From Ideonella_A intermedia_A (GTDB taxonomy: Bacteria > Pseudomonadota > Gammaproteobacteria > Burkholderiales > Burkholderiaceae_C): a DNA stretch of 64,000 nt. Where the stretch lies: assembly GCA_943370175.1 (NCBI GenBank), contig CALRPU020000008.1, forward strand, positions 62,001-126,000, read 5' to 3'. This document shows, one piece after another, positions 24,754 to 32,660 of the stretch. Within the stretch, counting starts at the first letter, position 1. Each line of letters opens with the position of its first letter. The position numbers and the translations under genes are program-made. The notes under the pieces are model-generated. The model did not search any database. It had not been told where the DNA came from and saw only the letters and a program-made list of their open reading frames with translations.

Positions 24754-25644
24754 TCAAAGGCTGGTGCGCAGCGACCAGACCTCGGGGAACAGCACCACGT
24801 CCAGCATCTTGCGCAAGTAGCTGACGCCGCCGGTGCCGCCGGTGCCGCGCTTGAAGCCGATGACCCGCTCGACCGTGGTCACGTGCCGGAAGCGCCACAG
24901 CCGGAAGGCGTCCTCCAGATCGGTCAGCTCCTCGCCCAGCTGGTACAGGTCCCAATGCTGCTGGGGATGGCGGTAGACGGTCAGCCAAGCGGCTTCCACC
25001 GCCGGGCTGGCGGTGTGGGCCACCGTCCAGTCGCGCGACAGGTGGTGGGCGGGCAGGTCGATGCCGCGCCGTGCGAGCAGGCGCAGCGCCTCGTCGTACA
25101 GCGATGGCGCCCGCCACGCGGCCTCGACGATGGCCAGCAGGTCCGGCCGGTGCGCGTGCGGTTTCAGCATGGCCGGGTTCTTGTTGCCCAGCGTGAACTC
25201 GATGCAGCGGTACTGCCAGCTTTGAAAGCCGCTGCTGTGGGCGAGGTGGGGCCGCATGGCGCTGTATTCGGGCGGCGTCATCGTGGCCAGCACGTCCCAG
25301 GCGTGCACCAGCTGTTCCATGATCTTGCTGACGCGGGCCAGCATCTTGAAGGCTTGCGGCAGCGCGTCGCCGGCCACGGCGGCCACCGCCGCGCGCAGCT
25401 CGTGCAGCATCAGCTTCATCCACAGCTCGCTGGTCTGGTGCTGCACGATGAACAGCAGCTCGTCGTGGGCGGGTGACAGGGGCGTTTGCGCGTTGAGCAC
25501 CCGGTCGAGCTGCAAGTAGTCGCCGTAGCTCATGTCGCCGCTGAAGTCGAGCTGTGCGCCTTCGTCGGCCACGATGTCCTCCGGGCGGCGGTCGATCCCC
25601 GCGGGCCCGTCCTGACCTTCGCCTTGGTGAACGGGGCAGCCCAT
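24754..25644 (-). CDS. kynA: Tryptophan 2,3-dioxygenase
   Basis: 296 aa haem enzyme opening the indole ring of L-tryptophan to N-formylkynurenine. Family sequence is clear: GDMSYGDYLQLDRVLNAQ, DELLFIVQHQTSELWMKLMLHEL, SGFQSWQYRCIEFTLGNK, and the C-terminal GTGGTGGVSYLRK loop. The ATG at 25644 shares its A with the TGA of kynU (TGATG), which sets the start; the frame stays open upstream only as antisense-like shadow of kynU. It is the third gene of kynB-kynU-kynA. Confidence 0.96.
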   Translation of the reverse strand: MGCPVHQGEGQDGPAGIDRRPEDIVADEGAQLDFSGDMSYGDYLQLDRVLNAQTPLSPAHDELLFIVQHQTSELWMKLMLHELRAAVAAVAGDALPQAFKMLARVSKIMEQLVHAWDVLATMTPPEYSAMRPHLAHSSGFQSWQYRCIEFTLGNKNPAMLKPHAHRPDLLAIVEAAWRAPSLYDEALRLLARRGIDLPAHHLSRDWTVAHTASPAVEAAWLTVYRHPQQHWDLYQLGEELTDLEDAFRLWRFRHVTTVERVIGFKRGTGGTGGVSYLRKMLDVVLFPEVWSLRTSL

Positions 25645-26927
25645 CAGGTCACCGCGGCGCGTTGGTTGAAACGCGCTTCGCGCCATTCGCCGCGGTCCAG
25701 CACCTGCACCAGCGCCTCCACCGCGTCCCACACGTCGACAAAGCGCAGGTACAGCGGCGTGAAGCCGAAGCGCAGGATGTCTGGCGCGCGGAAGTCGCCG
25801 ATCACGCCGCGGGCAATCAGCGCCTGCATCATCGGGTAGCCGGCGCTGTCGTGGGCAAAGCTGGCTTGGCTGCCGCGCAGCGCGGGGTCGCGCGGGCTGA
25901 CCAGGCTCAAGCCGTGGCCGGCGCAGCGGGCCTCGACCAGGTCGATGAACAGGCCGCTCAGGGCCAGCGATTTGGCGCGCAGCGCGGCCAGGCCGCCCAG
26001 CGGCTCGGCGGCCAGCACGGTGTCGACACCGCACTCGAGCGCGGCCATCGACAGCACCGGCGGCGTGCCGCACAGGTAGCGGTTGATGCCAGGTGCGGGG
26101 CGGTAGTCGGGGGTGAACTCGAAGGGCGCGGCGTGGCCGATCCACCCGGCCAGCGGTTGCCAGAATCGGTCGGCGTGGCGGGCGTGGGCCCAAACGAAGG
26201 CCGGCGCGCCCGGGCCGCCGTTCAGGTACTTGTAGCCACAGCCCACGGCGAAGTCGGCGTTGGCGCCGTTCAGGTCCACCGGCAGGGCGCCGGCACTGTG
26301 CGCGAGGTCCCACACGGTGAGCACGCCTTGGGCGTGGGCAGCGCGGGTGAGCGCGGCCATGTCGTGCAGCCGCCCGGTGCGGTAATTGACCTGGGTCAGC
26401 ATCAGGATGGCGGGGCGGTCCTGCAGCAGCGCCGGCAGGTCGTCGGGCTCGGCCAGCAGCAAGCGCATGCCGTGCTGGCGCGCCAGGCTTTCGGCGATGT
26501 AGAGGTCGGTGGGGAAGTTGCTGCGCTCGCTGACGATGAGCCGGCGGTCGGGCGCGTCGACCTTGGCGATCTCGATGGCGGCGCTCAAGACCTTGAACAG
26601 GTTCACCGAGGTCGAGTCGGCCACCACCAGCTCGTTCGGCGCGGCGCCCACCAGCCGGGCGATCTTGTCGCCCACGCGTTGCGGCAGGTCGATCCAGCCG
26701 GCGGTGTTCCAGCTCTTGATCAGGTCGCGGCCCCATTCGGCGGTGACCACCTGTTGAACGCGCGCGGCGGTGGCGCGGGGCAGCACGCCCAGCGAGTTGC
26801 CGTCGAGGTAGAGGGTGGGCGGCTGCGTGTCGGGCAGCGCAAACTGGTCGCGCAGCCGGGCCAGGGGGTCGTTGGCGTCGCGCTGCAGGCACTCGGCGCG
26901 GGTGGGCAGGGGCGGGGTGGTGGTCAT
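25644..26927 (-). CDS. kynU: Kynureninase
   Basis: 427 aa PLP enzyme that cleaves kynurenine to anthranilate and alanine. LYLDGNSLGVLPRA opens the fold. The PLP-binding Lys is in AVGCGYKYLNGGPGAPAF (about residue 229), and GWIGHAAPFEF follows. It lies 10 bases after kynB and overlaps kynA by one base, so the operon makes anthranilate from tryptophan. No anthranilate-degrading genes follow. Confidence 0.97.
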   Translation of the reverse strand: MTTTPPLPTRAECLQRDANDPLARLRDQFALPDTQPPTLYLDGNSLGVLPRATAARVQQVVTAEWGRDLIKSWNTAGWIDLPQRVGDKIARLVGAAPNELVVADSTSVNLFKVLSAAIEIAKVDAPDRRLIVSERSNFPTDLYIAESLARQHGMRLLLAEPDDLPALLQDRPAILMLTQVNYRTGRLHDMAALTRAAHAQGVLTVWDLAHSAGALPVDLNGANADFAVGCGYKYLNGGPGAPAFVWAHARHADRFWQPLAGWIGHAAPFEFTPDYRPAPGINRYLCGTPPVLSMAALECGVDTVLAAEPLGGLAALRAKSLALSGLFIDLVEARCAGHGLSLVSPRDPALRGSQASFAHDSAGYPMMQALIARGVIGDFRAPDILRFGFTPLYLRFVDVWDAVEALVQVLDRGEWREARFNQRAAVT

Positions 26928-26937
26928 GGCGGGGTGG

Positions 26938-27606
26938 TCAGAGTTGGCGCAGCACGGCGCGCACGGGCGAGGCGTCGGCCTCGGTCAGCTTCAGGGGCAA
27001 GGCGATCAGTTCATAGTCGCCGGGCGGCACGGCGTCGAGCACCAGGTTTTCCAGCACGCGCAGGTCGCGGGCCAGCAGCCGGTGGTGGCTGGGCAGGTCC
27101 TTGCTGGTGGCGAGGTCGACAGACTGGCTGTCGATGCCCACCAGGCGCACGCCGCGGTCGGCCAGCCAGTCGATGGTCTCCGGCGCGAAGGCGCTGAAGT
27201 CCTCGCCCCAGGCGGTGGGTGCGGTGTGGCAGGTGCGCACCAGCACCCGGGCGGGCCAGGCTTCATCGGCATGGGCCAAGTGGGCCGGGGTGACCAGCGC
27301 CCCGACGCCGATGGCGTGCACCACGCGGCAGGGCCCGAGGTAAGGTTCGAGCGGCACGGCGCCGATGGCAGGGGCGCCGTCGGCGTAGTGCAGCGGGGCG
27401 TCGGCGTGGGCGCCCAGGTGCGGCGACAGCGTCATCGCGCTGACGTTCACCGGGCAGCCGGGCGCGATGCGCGCGGCCCACTGCTGGGCGTAGGCGGTGT
27501 CGCCCGGGAAGGGCGGCGTGGCCGCGTTCAGCGGGGGCGAGATGTCCCACAGGCGGCGGGATTCGAGCCCGGCGGCGAGGGGCGTGGTGGCGGTGTCGGC
27601 GGTCAT
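26938..27606 (-). CDS. kynB: Kynurenine formamidase (arylformamidase)
   Basis: 222 aa cyclase-family metallohydrolase that removes formate from N-formylkynurenine. The metal motif is HLGAHADAPLHY (HxxxHxDxPxH). WDISPPLNAATPPFPGD near the N-terminus and VGIDSQSVD further on are typical. The start at 27606 gives the usual length; the open frame upstream to 27999 belongs to another gene's antisense. First gene of the kyn operon. A Lrp-type KynR regulator, common beside kyn genes, is not in the window. Confidence 0.95.
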   Translation of the reverse strand: MTADTATTPLAAGLESRRLWDISPPLNAATPPFPGDTAYAQQWAARIAPGCPVNVSAMTLSPHLGAHADAPLHYADGAPAIGAVPLEPYLGPCRVVHAIGVGALVTPAHLAHADEAWPARVLVRTCHTAPTAWGEDFSAFAPETIDWLADRGVRLVGIDSQSVDLATSKDLPSHHRLLARDLRVLENLVLDAVPPGDYELIALPLKLTEADASPVRAVLRQL

Positions 27607-27697
27607 GGGGCGCGAAGTTAGCACCCGCCCCGAGACCGTGGTGTCGGTTTTTTCGGACGCTTTGCCGTGGTGGCCCCGGGCCTGCTTGACGTGGCGT

Positions 27698-28030
27698 TCA
27701 GAGGGGCGGCAACCCGTGCCGGGCCCGCGCGCGGTCGCAAGCCTCGTCACCGATGCCCATCGGCGCGCGCAGGCCGAATTCGCGGCACGGGGAGGGCCGC
27801 CATTCATGGATGCCGCAGTGCGCCGCCACACCCACCGTGCCCACCAGCGCCGCGCAGCGCGGGCGCGCGTGGTCGGTGCCGCGCATGCGGCAGCTGTGCG
27901 CGTTGACGTCCACGGCCAGGCCGCTGGGCACCGGGCCACCGTGTTCGTCCAGTTCGTCGCGGGCAAAGTCGACGCGGAAACTGGCGCAGCACGCGCCACA
28001 GCGGGTGCAGGGGTTGTCGGGGGCGGTCAT
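27698..28030 (-). CDS. YkgJ family cysteine-cluster protein
   Basis: 110 aa opening NPCTRCGACCASFRVDF, with later CRMRG, CAALVG, CGIHEWRP and CREFG. This is the eight-cysteine YkgJ/UPF0153 pattern, thought to bind zinc or an Fe-S cluster; function unknown. The ATG shares its A with the TGA of the flavin reductase gene upstream (TGATG), which fixes the start and implies coupling. Confidence 0.87.
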   Translation of the reverse strand: MTAPDNPCTRCGACCASFRVDFARDELDEHGGPVPSGLAVDVNAHSCRMRGTDHARPRCAALVGTVGVAAHCGIHEWRPSPCREFGLRAPMGIGDEACDRARARHGLPPL

Positions 28031-28674
28031 CAGATTTCGTCGATGGCGGTGCGCTGTGCTTCGCGCGGCGTGGCGTTGGCCGCGGCGCCCAAGGCAAACC
28101 GGTGCCGCGTGTCGGTGTAGAAGCTCGCGCCGAAGCGCCCCACCGGGAAATAATCCTGCAGGTGCACCCGCCAGCGCTCGGTGTCGATCAGGCCGTCGCG
28201 CGCGTGCAGGCACTGCACCTGGCCGATGAAGATCTGCCGGCTCGCAGTTTCCAGCGTTTCCCACAACGTGCACTCGAAGGCGACGGGGGCCTCGGCGATG
28301 CGGTGGGGGCGCACGCGGTGGCTGGGCAGCGGCGTCAGGCCCACCACCGCCAGTTCGCTGACGTTGGGCGGCAGGCGTTCGCCGCAGCGGTGCATCTGCT
28401 CGGCCATGGCTTCGTCCGCGATGTGCACCACGAACTCGCGCGTGGCCACGATGTTGGCCGCGGTGTCCTTCAGGTCGCCGTCCTGCAGCCGGTTGATGCT
28501 GATCATCACGATGGGCGGGTCCTCGCCGAGCATGTTGAACATGCTGAACGGGGCCGCGTTGACCACGCCTTCGGCGTTGACGGTGGTCACCAGCGCGATC
28601 GGCCGCGGCACGATCAGGCTGGCCATCAACTTGTAGCGCTGGTGGGCGGTGAGGGTGTTGAAGTCGATGTGCAT
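28030..28674 (-). CDS. Flavin reductase family protein (FMN-binding split barrel)
   Basis: 214 aa beginning MHIDFNTLTAHQRYKLMASLIVPRPIALVTTVNAEGVVNAAPFSMF-type sequence, typical of the larger flavoredoxin-like branch (DUF447/YwrF-like). Such proteins bind FMN and either supply reduced flavin to a monooxygenase or act as oxidoreductases. The start at 28674 is favoured over 28695 (MTHRTTP). It sits 27 bases after the GntR gene and is coupled to the YkgJ gene. No partner monooxygenase is in the cluster. Confidence 0.87.
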   Translation of the reverse strand: MHIDFNTLTAHQRYKLMASLIVPRPIALVTTVNAEGVVNAAPFSMFNMLGEDPPIVMISINRLQDGDLKDTAANIVATREFVVHIADEAMAEQMHRCGERLPPNVSELAVVGLTPLPSHRVRPHRIAEAPVAFECTLWETLETASRQIFIGQVQCLHARDGLIDTERWRVHLQDYFPVGRFGASFYTDTRHRFALGAAANATPREAQRTAIDEI

Positions 28675-28701
28675 GGGCGTGGTGCGGTGGGTCAAACCGC
28701 C

Positions 28702-29433
28702 TCAGGCCAGGCCCAGCATCTGAGCCAGGCTGTGGTCGGGGAGGCGGCGGTCGAGTTCGATGCGGTCTTCGAGTGCGCGCAGGTGCTGGTCCATCAGCGC
28801 CACCGCGGCGGGCGCGTCGCGGCGCGCGATGGCGTCGACGATCTGCGCGTGCTCGTCGTGTTCGCAGGTGGCGTTGCCCGGTGGCTCGTACAGCGCCACG
28901 ATCAACGAGCAGCGGCTGACCAGTTCGTGCAGGTAGCGCAGCAGCACCGGGTTGCGGCCGAGCGCGGCCACCTGCAGGTGAAAGCTGCTGGCCAGGCGCG
29001 CCCAGGCCGGCTGGTCCGACGGGCCCGACGCGTGCAAGGCCGCGTGCTCGGCCGCCAGCTGGCGGCGCAGCGCGGCCAGGTCGGCCCGGCCGGCGTGTTG
29101 CACGGCCAAGCTCAACAACGCGGCCTCCAGCGCGCGGCGGGCCTCGAAGATCTGCCGCGTTTCCTCGGGCGTGGGCGTGGCCACCACCGCGCCGCGGTTC
29201 GGTCGCAGCTCGACCATGTGCTCGTGCGCGAGCCGCTGCAGCACCTTGCGCACCAGCGCCCGCTTGACCCCGAACAGCGCGCACAACGAGGCCTCCGGCA
29301 GCCGGGTGCCGGGGGTCAGGCGCTGCGACATCACCCCGTCAAAGACGGCGCGGTACAGGCGGTCCTCGGCGTCGTCGGCCGGCCCGGCTTGCTGCGGTCG
29401 TGCCGTGGCGGGACGTCGGGCGCGGGTGCTCAT
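28702..29433 (-). CDS. GntR family regulator (FadR/FCD subfamily)
   Basis: 243 aa. The N-terminal winged HTH reads LYRAVFDGVMSQRLTPGTRLPEASLCALFGVKRALVRKVLQRLAHEHMVEL. The FCD ligand domain contains AEHAALHASG and CEHDEHAQIVDAIARRDAPAAVALMDQHL, with metal-binding His/Asp positions. ATGA overlap with the hydrolase upstream. It probably represses its own operon through the ATTGT-CA-ACAAT palindrome at 30372-30385. The ligand may be the compound imported by the adjacent ABC transporter. Confidence 0.93.
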   Translation of the reverse strand: MSTRARRPATARPQQAGPADDAEDRLYRAVFDGVMSQRLTPGTRLPEASLCALFGVKRALVRKVLQRLAHEHMVELRPNRGAVVATPTPEETRQIFEARRALEAALLSLAVQHAGRADLAALRRQLAAEHAALHASGPSDQPAWARLASSFHLQVAALGRNPVLLRYLHELVSRCSLIVALYEPPGNATCEHDEHAQIVDAIARRDAPAAVALMDQHLRALEDRIELDRRLPDHSLAQMLGLA

Positions 29434-30365
29434 CGGGGTGGTGCCCCGTCCATGGCCGCGCAGATCGCCCCCGGCGTGGTCCACCAGACCGCGTCGCGGT
29501 GGGCGGCGATGTGCTGCAAGGCCCGGCGCAAATGGCGCAGTCGGTGCGGCTGGCCGACGATGTAGGGATGCAGGGCCACGCCCATCACCAGCGCCTGGTC
29601 GTGCCCGCGGGCCTGCAGCAGCATCTCGTCGAAGTGGTCGACCACCATCTGTGCGAATTCGTCGCCGCCCATCTGGCGGGCCATCACCGCCGGGATGTCG
29701 TTGAGCTCTTGCGGATAGGGAATCGACCACAGGCCTGCACCGTTTCGGGTGGCCATGCGCACCGGCTGGTCGTCGTGGCACCAGTTCAGGGTGTAGCGGT
29801 AGCCGGCTTCGGCCAGCAGGTCGGGTGTCAGGCGGCTTTCCGAGATCCACGGCGACAGCCAGCCCACGGGCGCGGTCCCCGACTGGTCGGCGATGCGCTG
29901 GCGGCACCAGCGCAGCAGCGTGGCCTCGTCGGCCTCGCGGTAAGCGGCCTGCCGCTCGGCGTTGGTGTGGCCGTGGCCGATCAACTCGTCGCCCCGTGCG
30001 ACGAAGGCCTGCACCACCTCGGGACAGTGGTCGTACAGCGCGGTGTTGATCAGCACCCCGGCCGGCAGTTTCAGCTGGTCGAACAGTTCGAGGCAGCGCC
30101 ACACGCCGACGCGGTTGCCGTACTCGCGCCACGAAAAATTCAACACGTCGGGCTGCGGCGACGCGGGCCCCAGGTTGGCGCCCAGGCCCTCGCCAAAGGC
30201 GAAGTGCTCGATGTTGAGGCCCAGGTAGACGGCCAGCCGCGCACCGCCGGGCCAGTGGCTGGCCGGGCGGTCGGTGATGGCGCTGTAGGCGAACCGGCCG
30301 TGGTCGGCCAGCCGGCCGACATGGGGGCCGGGCCCGGGGGGCGGGTCGTCGTGCGTCGCGGTCAT
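29430..30365 (-). CDS. Polysaccharide-deacetylase-fold hydrolase (PuuE/allantoinase-like)
   Basis: 311 aa NodB-fold protein of the PuuE-like branch: RFAYSAITDRPASHWPGGARLAVYLGLNIEHFAFGEG, EYGNRVGVWRCLELFDQLKLPAGVLIN, ELIGHGHTNAERQ, GWLSPWISES, TLNWCHDDQPV. Members act on cyclic amides (allantoin) or other small C-N bonds rather than on polysaccharides. The sigma-54 promoter of the divergent transporter fits a nitrogenous substrate. First gene of the operon, divergent from the transporter by 138 bases. Confidence 0.88.
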   Translation of the reverse strand: MTATHDDPPPGPGPHVGRLADHGRFAYSAITDRPASHWPGGARLAVYLGLNIEHFAFGEGLGANLGPASPQPDVLNFSWREYGNRVGVWRCLELFDQLKLPAGVLINTALYDHCPEVVQAFVARGDELIGHGHTNAERQAAYREADEATLLRWCRQRIADQSGTAPVGWLSPWISESRLTPDLLAEAGYRYTLNWCHDDQPVRMATRNGAGLWSIPYPQELNDIPAVMARQMGGDEFAQMVVDHFDEMLLQARGHDQALVMGVALHPYIVGQPHRLRHLRRALQHIAAHRDAVWWTTPGAICAAMDGAPPR

Positions 30366-30371
30366 GGGCTG

Positions 30372-30385
30372 GATTGTCAACAATC
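30372..30385. promoter_or_regulatory. Palindromic GntR-type operator GATTGTCAACAATC
   Basis: A perfect 14-base dyad, GATTGT-CA-ACAATC, whose core fits FadR-subfamily sites (TNGTNNACNA). It lies 6 bases upstream of the hydrolase ATG. A degenerate second copy (GGTTGTCGCAATT) is at 30395-30407. The divergent location suits control of both transcription units by the GntR protein encoded at 28702-29433. Confidence 0.6.
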
Positions 30386-30430
30386 TTGAATCCAGGTTGT
30401 CGCAATTAGCGCGCCATGCTGTCGACGATC

Positions 30431-30447
30431 TTGGCACGGCGCTTGCA
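30431..30447 (+). promoter_or_regulatory. Sigma-54 promoter of the liv-type transporter
   Basis: TTGGCACG-N4-TTGCA matches the -24/-12 consensus YTGGCACG-N4-TTGCW at every defined base. Transcription would begin near 30459, leaving a leader of about 45 bases before the ATG at 30504. An upstream activator (NtrC or another enhancer-binding protein) is expected; no clear NtrC site was seen in 30366-30430. Confidence 0.75.
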
Positions 30448-30503
30448 CATCGGGGTGAATCGCCGGCGTGGCCGGCATTGCTGCCCCCCACTGGAGTGAC
30501 GTC

Positions 30504-31718
30504 ATGATCCGATCTGCTTCGTTGAGTCCCGCCGTCGCCCGGCGCCGCGCCGTCTGGCGCCTCATGGGCTTGGCCGCCGTGCTGGGCACCGCCTGGGCGC
30601 TGGCGCCCCGGGCTCAGGCGCAGGAGTCGATCAAGATCGGCCTGGTCACCGCGCTGTCGGGCCAGTCGGCCCGGGCCGGCGAGGCCATCACCCGCGGCCT
30701 GGCGGTCGCCATTGACGAGATCAACGCGAAAGGCGGCCTGCTGGGCGGTCGCAAGCTGGAACTGGTGCGCCGCGACGACGAAGGCAACCCGGCCAAGGGC
30801 GTGGTGGCGGCGCGCGAGCTGATCTTCAAGGACAAGGTGGCGGTGCTGTTCGGCGGGCTCGACACGCCGGTGTCGATGGCCATCGTGCCGGTGGCCAACG
30901 CCGAGAAGGTGCCGTTCATGGGCCCGTGGGCGGCGGGCACGCCGATCACCAAGAACGGCGCATCGCCGAACTTCGTGTTCCGCGTGTCGGCGGTCGACGA
31001 GATCGTCAACAAGGCCATGCTGCAGTACGCCCAAGCCACCTTCAAGTCGGCGCGGCCCGGCATGATCCTGGTCAACAACCCCTGGGGCGAGTCGAACGAG
31101 AAGGGCTTGACCGCGGCCCTGGCCGCCAAGGGCATGAAGGCCGCGGGCGTGGAGAAGTTCGAGGCCAACGATGTCGACGTGGTGCCGCAGCTCAGCCGCC
31201 TCAAGGCCGCAGGCGCGGACGCGCTGTTCATGGTGGGCAACGTCGGCCCCTCGGCGCAGGTGGTGAAAAGCCTGGACCGCATGGGCTGGAAGGTGCCCAT
31301 CGTGTCCCACTGGGGCCCGGCTGGCGGCCGCTTCACCGAATTGGCCGGGCCGAGCGCGCGCAACGTTCACTTCGTGCAGACGTACAGTTTCTTCGGCAAG
31401 GCCACACCGGTGGGCGACAAGGTGATGGGCGCACTGAAGGCCAAGTACCCCGACATCAAGGGCCCCGATGACGTGACCCCGGCGGTGGGCGTGGCCAACG
31501 CCTACGACGCCATGCAGCTGACCGCGCTGGCCATCACCGCCGCGGGCTCGACCAATGGCGATGCCATCCGCCAGGGCTATTACAAGATCGGGCGCCATGA
31601 CGGCCTGATCAAGGCCTACAACAAGCCATTCACGCCCGAGGTTCACGACGCGGTCAATGAAGACGACTACGTCTGGGCCCAGTTCATCGACAACCGCATC
31701 CTGCCGGTGGCCCAGTGA
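30504..31718 (+). CDS. ABC transporter substrate-binding protein (LivJ/branched-chain amino-acid type)
   Basis: 404 aa periplasmic binding protein, type 1 fold. Signal peptide with an RRR n-region, cut after PRAQA at residue 39. The mature protein reads IKIGLVTALSGQSARAGEAITRGLAVAIDEINAKGGLLGGRKLELV. The start at 30504 has GGAG upstream. It is the first gene of the transporter behind the sigma-54 promoter. The ligand may be an amide or amino-acid derivative processed by the divergent hydrolase; this is inferred only from position. Confidence 0.93.
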   Translation: MIRSASLSPAVARRRAVWRLMGLAAVLGTAWALAPRAQAQESIKIGLVTALSGQSARAGEAITRGLAVAIDEINAKGGLLGGRKLELVRRDDEGNPAKGVVAARELIFKDKVAVLFGGLDTPVSMAIVPVANAEKVPFMGPWAAGTPITKNGASPNFVFRVSAVDEIVNKAMLQYAQATFKSARPGMILVNNPWGESNEKGLTAALAAKGMKAAGVEKFEANDVDVVPQLSRLKAAGADALFMVGNVGPSAQVVKSLDRMGWKVPIVSHWGPAGGRFTELAGPSARNVHFVQTYSFFGKATPVGDKVMGALKAKYPDIKGPDDVTPAVGVANAYDAMQLTALAITAAGSTNGDAIRQGYYKIGRHDGLIKAYNKPFTPEVHDAVNEDDYVWAQFIDNRILPVAQ

Positions 31719-31766
31719 GGCGGCCGGCTCACGGCCTGAGCCGACCGCGCCGGCGCGGGGCGGACC

Positions 31767-32660
31767 GTGCCTGAGTCCTCGGTGTTGTGGCTGTCCGCCC
31801 TGGTCAGCGGCCTGGGCCTGGGCAGCATGTACGGCCTGATGGCGCTCGGCTTCCATGTGACCTACGCGGTGTCCGGCACGGTGAACTTCGCCCAAGGCAG
31901 TTCGATGATGCTGGGCGCGGTGCTGACCTACAGCCTCTCGCAGACCCAGGGCCTGGGCATGCCCTTGTCCATCGCGCTCGCGTTGCTGGCCTGCGCGTGC
32001 TATGGCCTGCTGGTGGAACGCCTGGCCGTGCGGCCCTTCGCCAGCCGCGGCTCCGACGCCTGGCTCATGGCCACGGTGGCGCTGGGCATCGTTCTGGACA
32101 ACCTCGTGATGTGGGGCTTTGGCAAGGAGCCGCGCAGCCTGCCGTCGCCGCTGGCGCAGACGCCGATTCGCCTGGGCGAACTGGGCTTGGGCGTGTACCC
32201 GCTGCAGCTGATCATCCCGCTGGTGGGCCTGGCCCTGGCGGCGGCGCTGCACCTGCTGGCGCAGCGCACGCGCTGGGGCGTGGCGATGCTGGCGGTGGTG
32301 CAGAACCCCGACGCAGCCCGATTGATGGGCATCCCGATTCGCCGCGTGGTGGCAGGTGCGTTTGCCTTGTCGACGGTGTTTGCCGGCGTGGCGGGCGTGT
32401 TGATTGCTCCCTTGTTCAATGTGCACGCCGACATGGGGACGTTGTTTGGCCTGAAGGCCTTTGCCGTGGCCATCCTGGGCGGCATCGGCAGCGCCTGGGG
32501 AGTGATGTTGGCCGGCTTGTTGTTCGGCGTGGCCGAGGCCTTGATCACCACGGCGCTCGGCTCCAGTTACACGCAGATCCTGAGTTTTGCGCTCGTGATC
32601 CTGGTGCTGGCCTGCAAGCCCAACGGGCTGTTCGGCCGCATGGCGGTGCGCAAGGTATGA
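31767..32660 (+). CDS. Branched-chain amino-acid-type ABC permease (LivH)
   Basis: 297 aa inner-membrane permease, about eight hydrophobic segments, starting with GTG. MYGLMALGFHVTYAVSGTVNFAQGSSMMLGA matches LivH, as does AVVQNPDAARLMGIPIRRVVAGAFALSTVFAGVAGVL (EAA-like coupling loop). The stop overlaps the next ATG as ATGA. It partners the fused LivM-G-F protein. Confidence 0.94.
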   Translation: MPESSVLWLSALVSGLGLGSMYGLMALGFHVTYAVSGTVNFAQGSSMMLGAVLTYSLSQTQGLGMPLSIALALLACACYGLLVERLAVRPFASRGSDAWLMATVALGIVLDNLVMWGFGKEPRSLPSPLAQTPIRLGELGLGVYPLQLIIPLVGLALAAALHLLAQRTRWGVAMLAVVQNPDAARLMGIPIRRVVAGAFALSTVFAGVAGVLIAPLFNVHADMGTLFGLKAFAVAILGGIGSAWGVMLAGLLFGVAEALITTALGSSYTQILSFALVILVLACKPNGLFGRMAVRKV

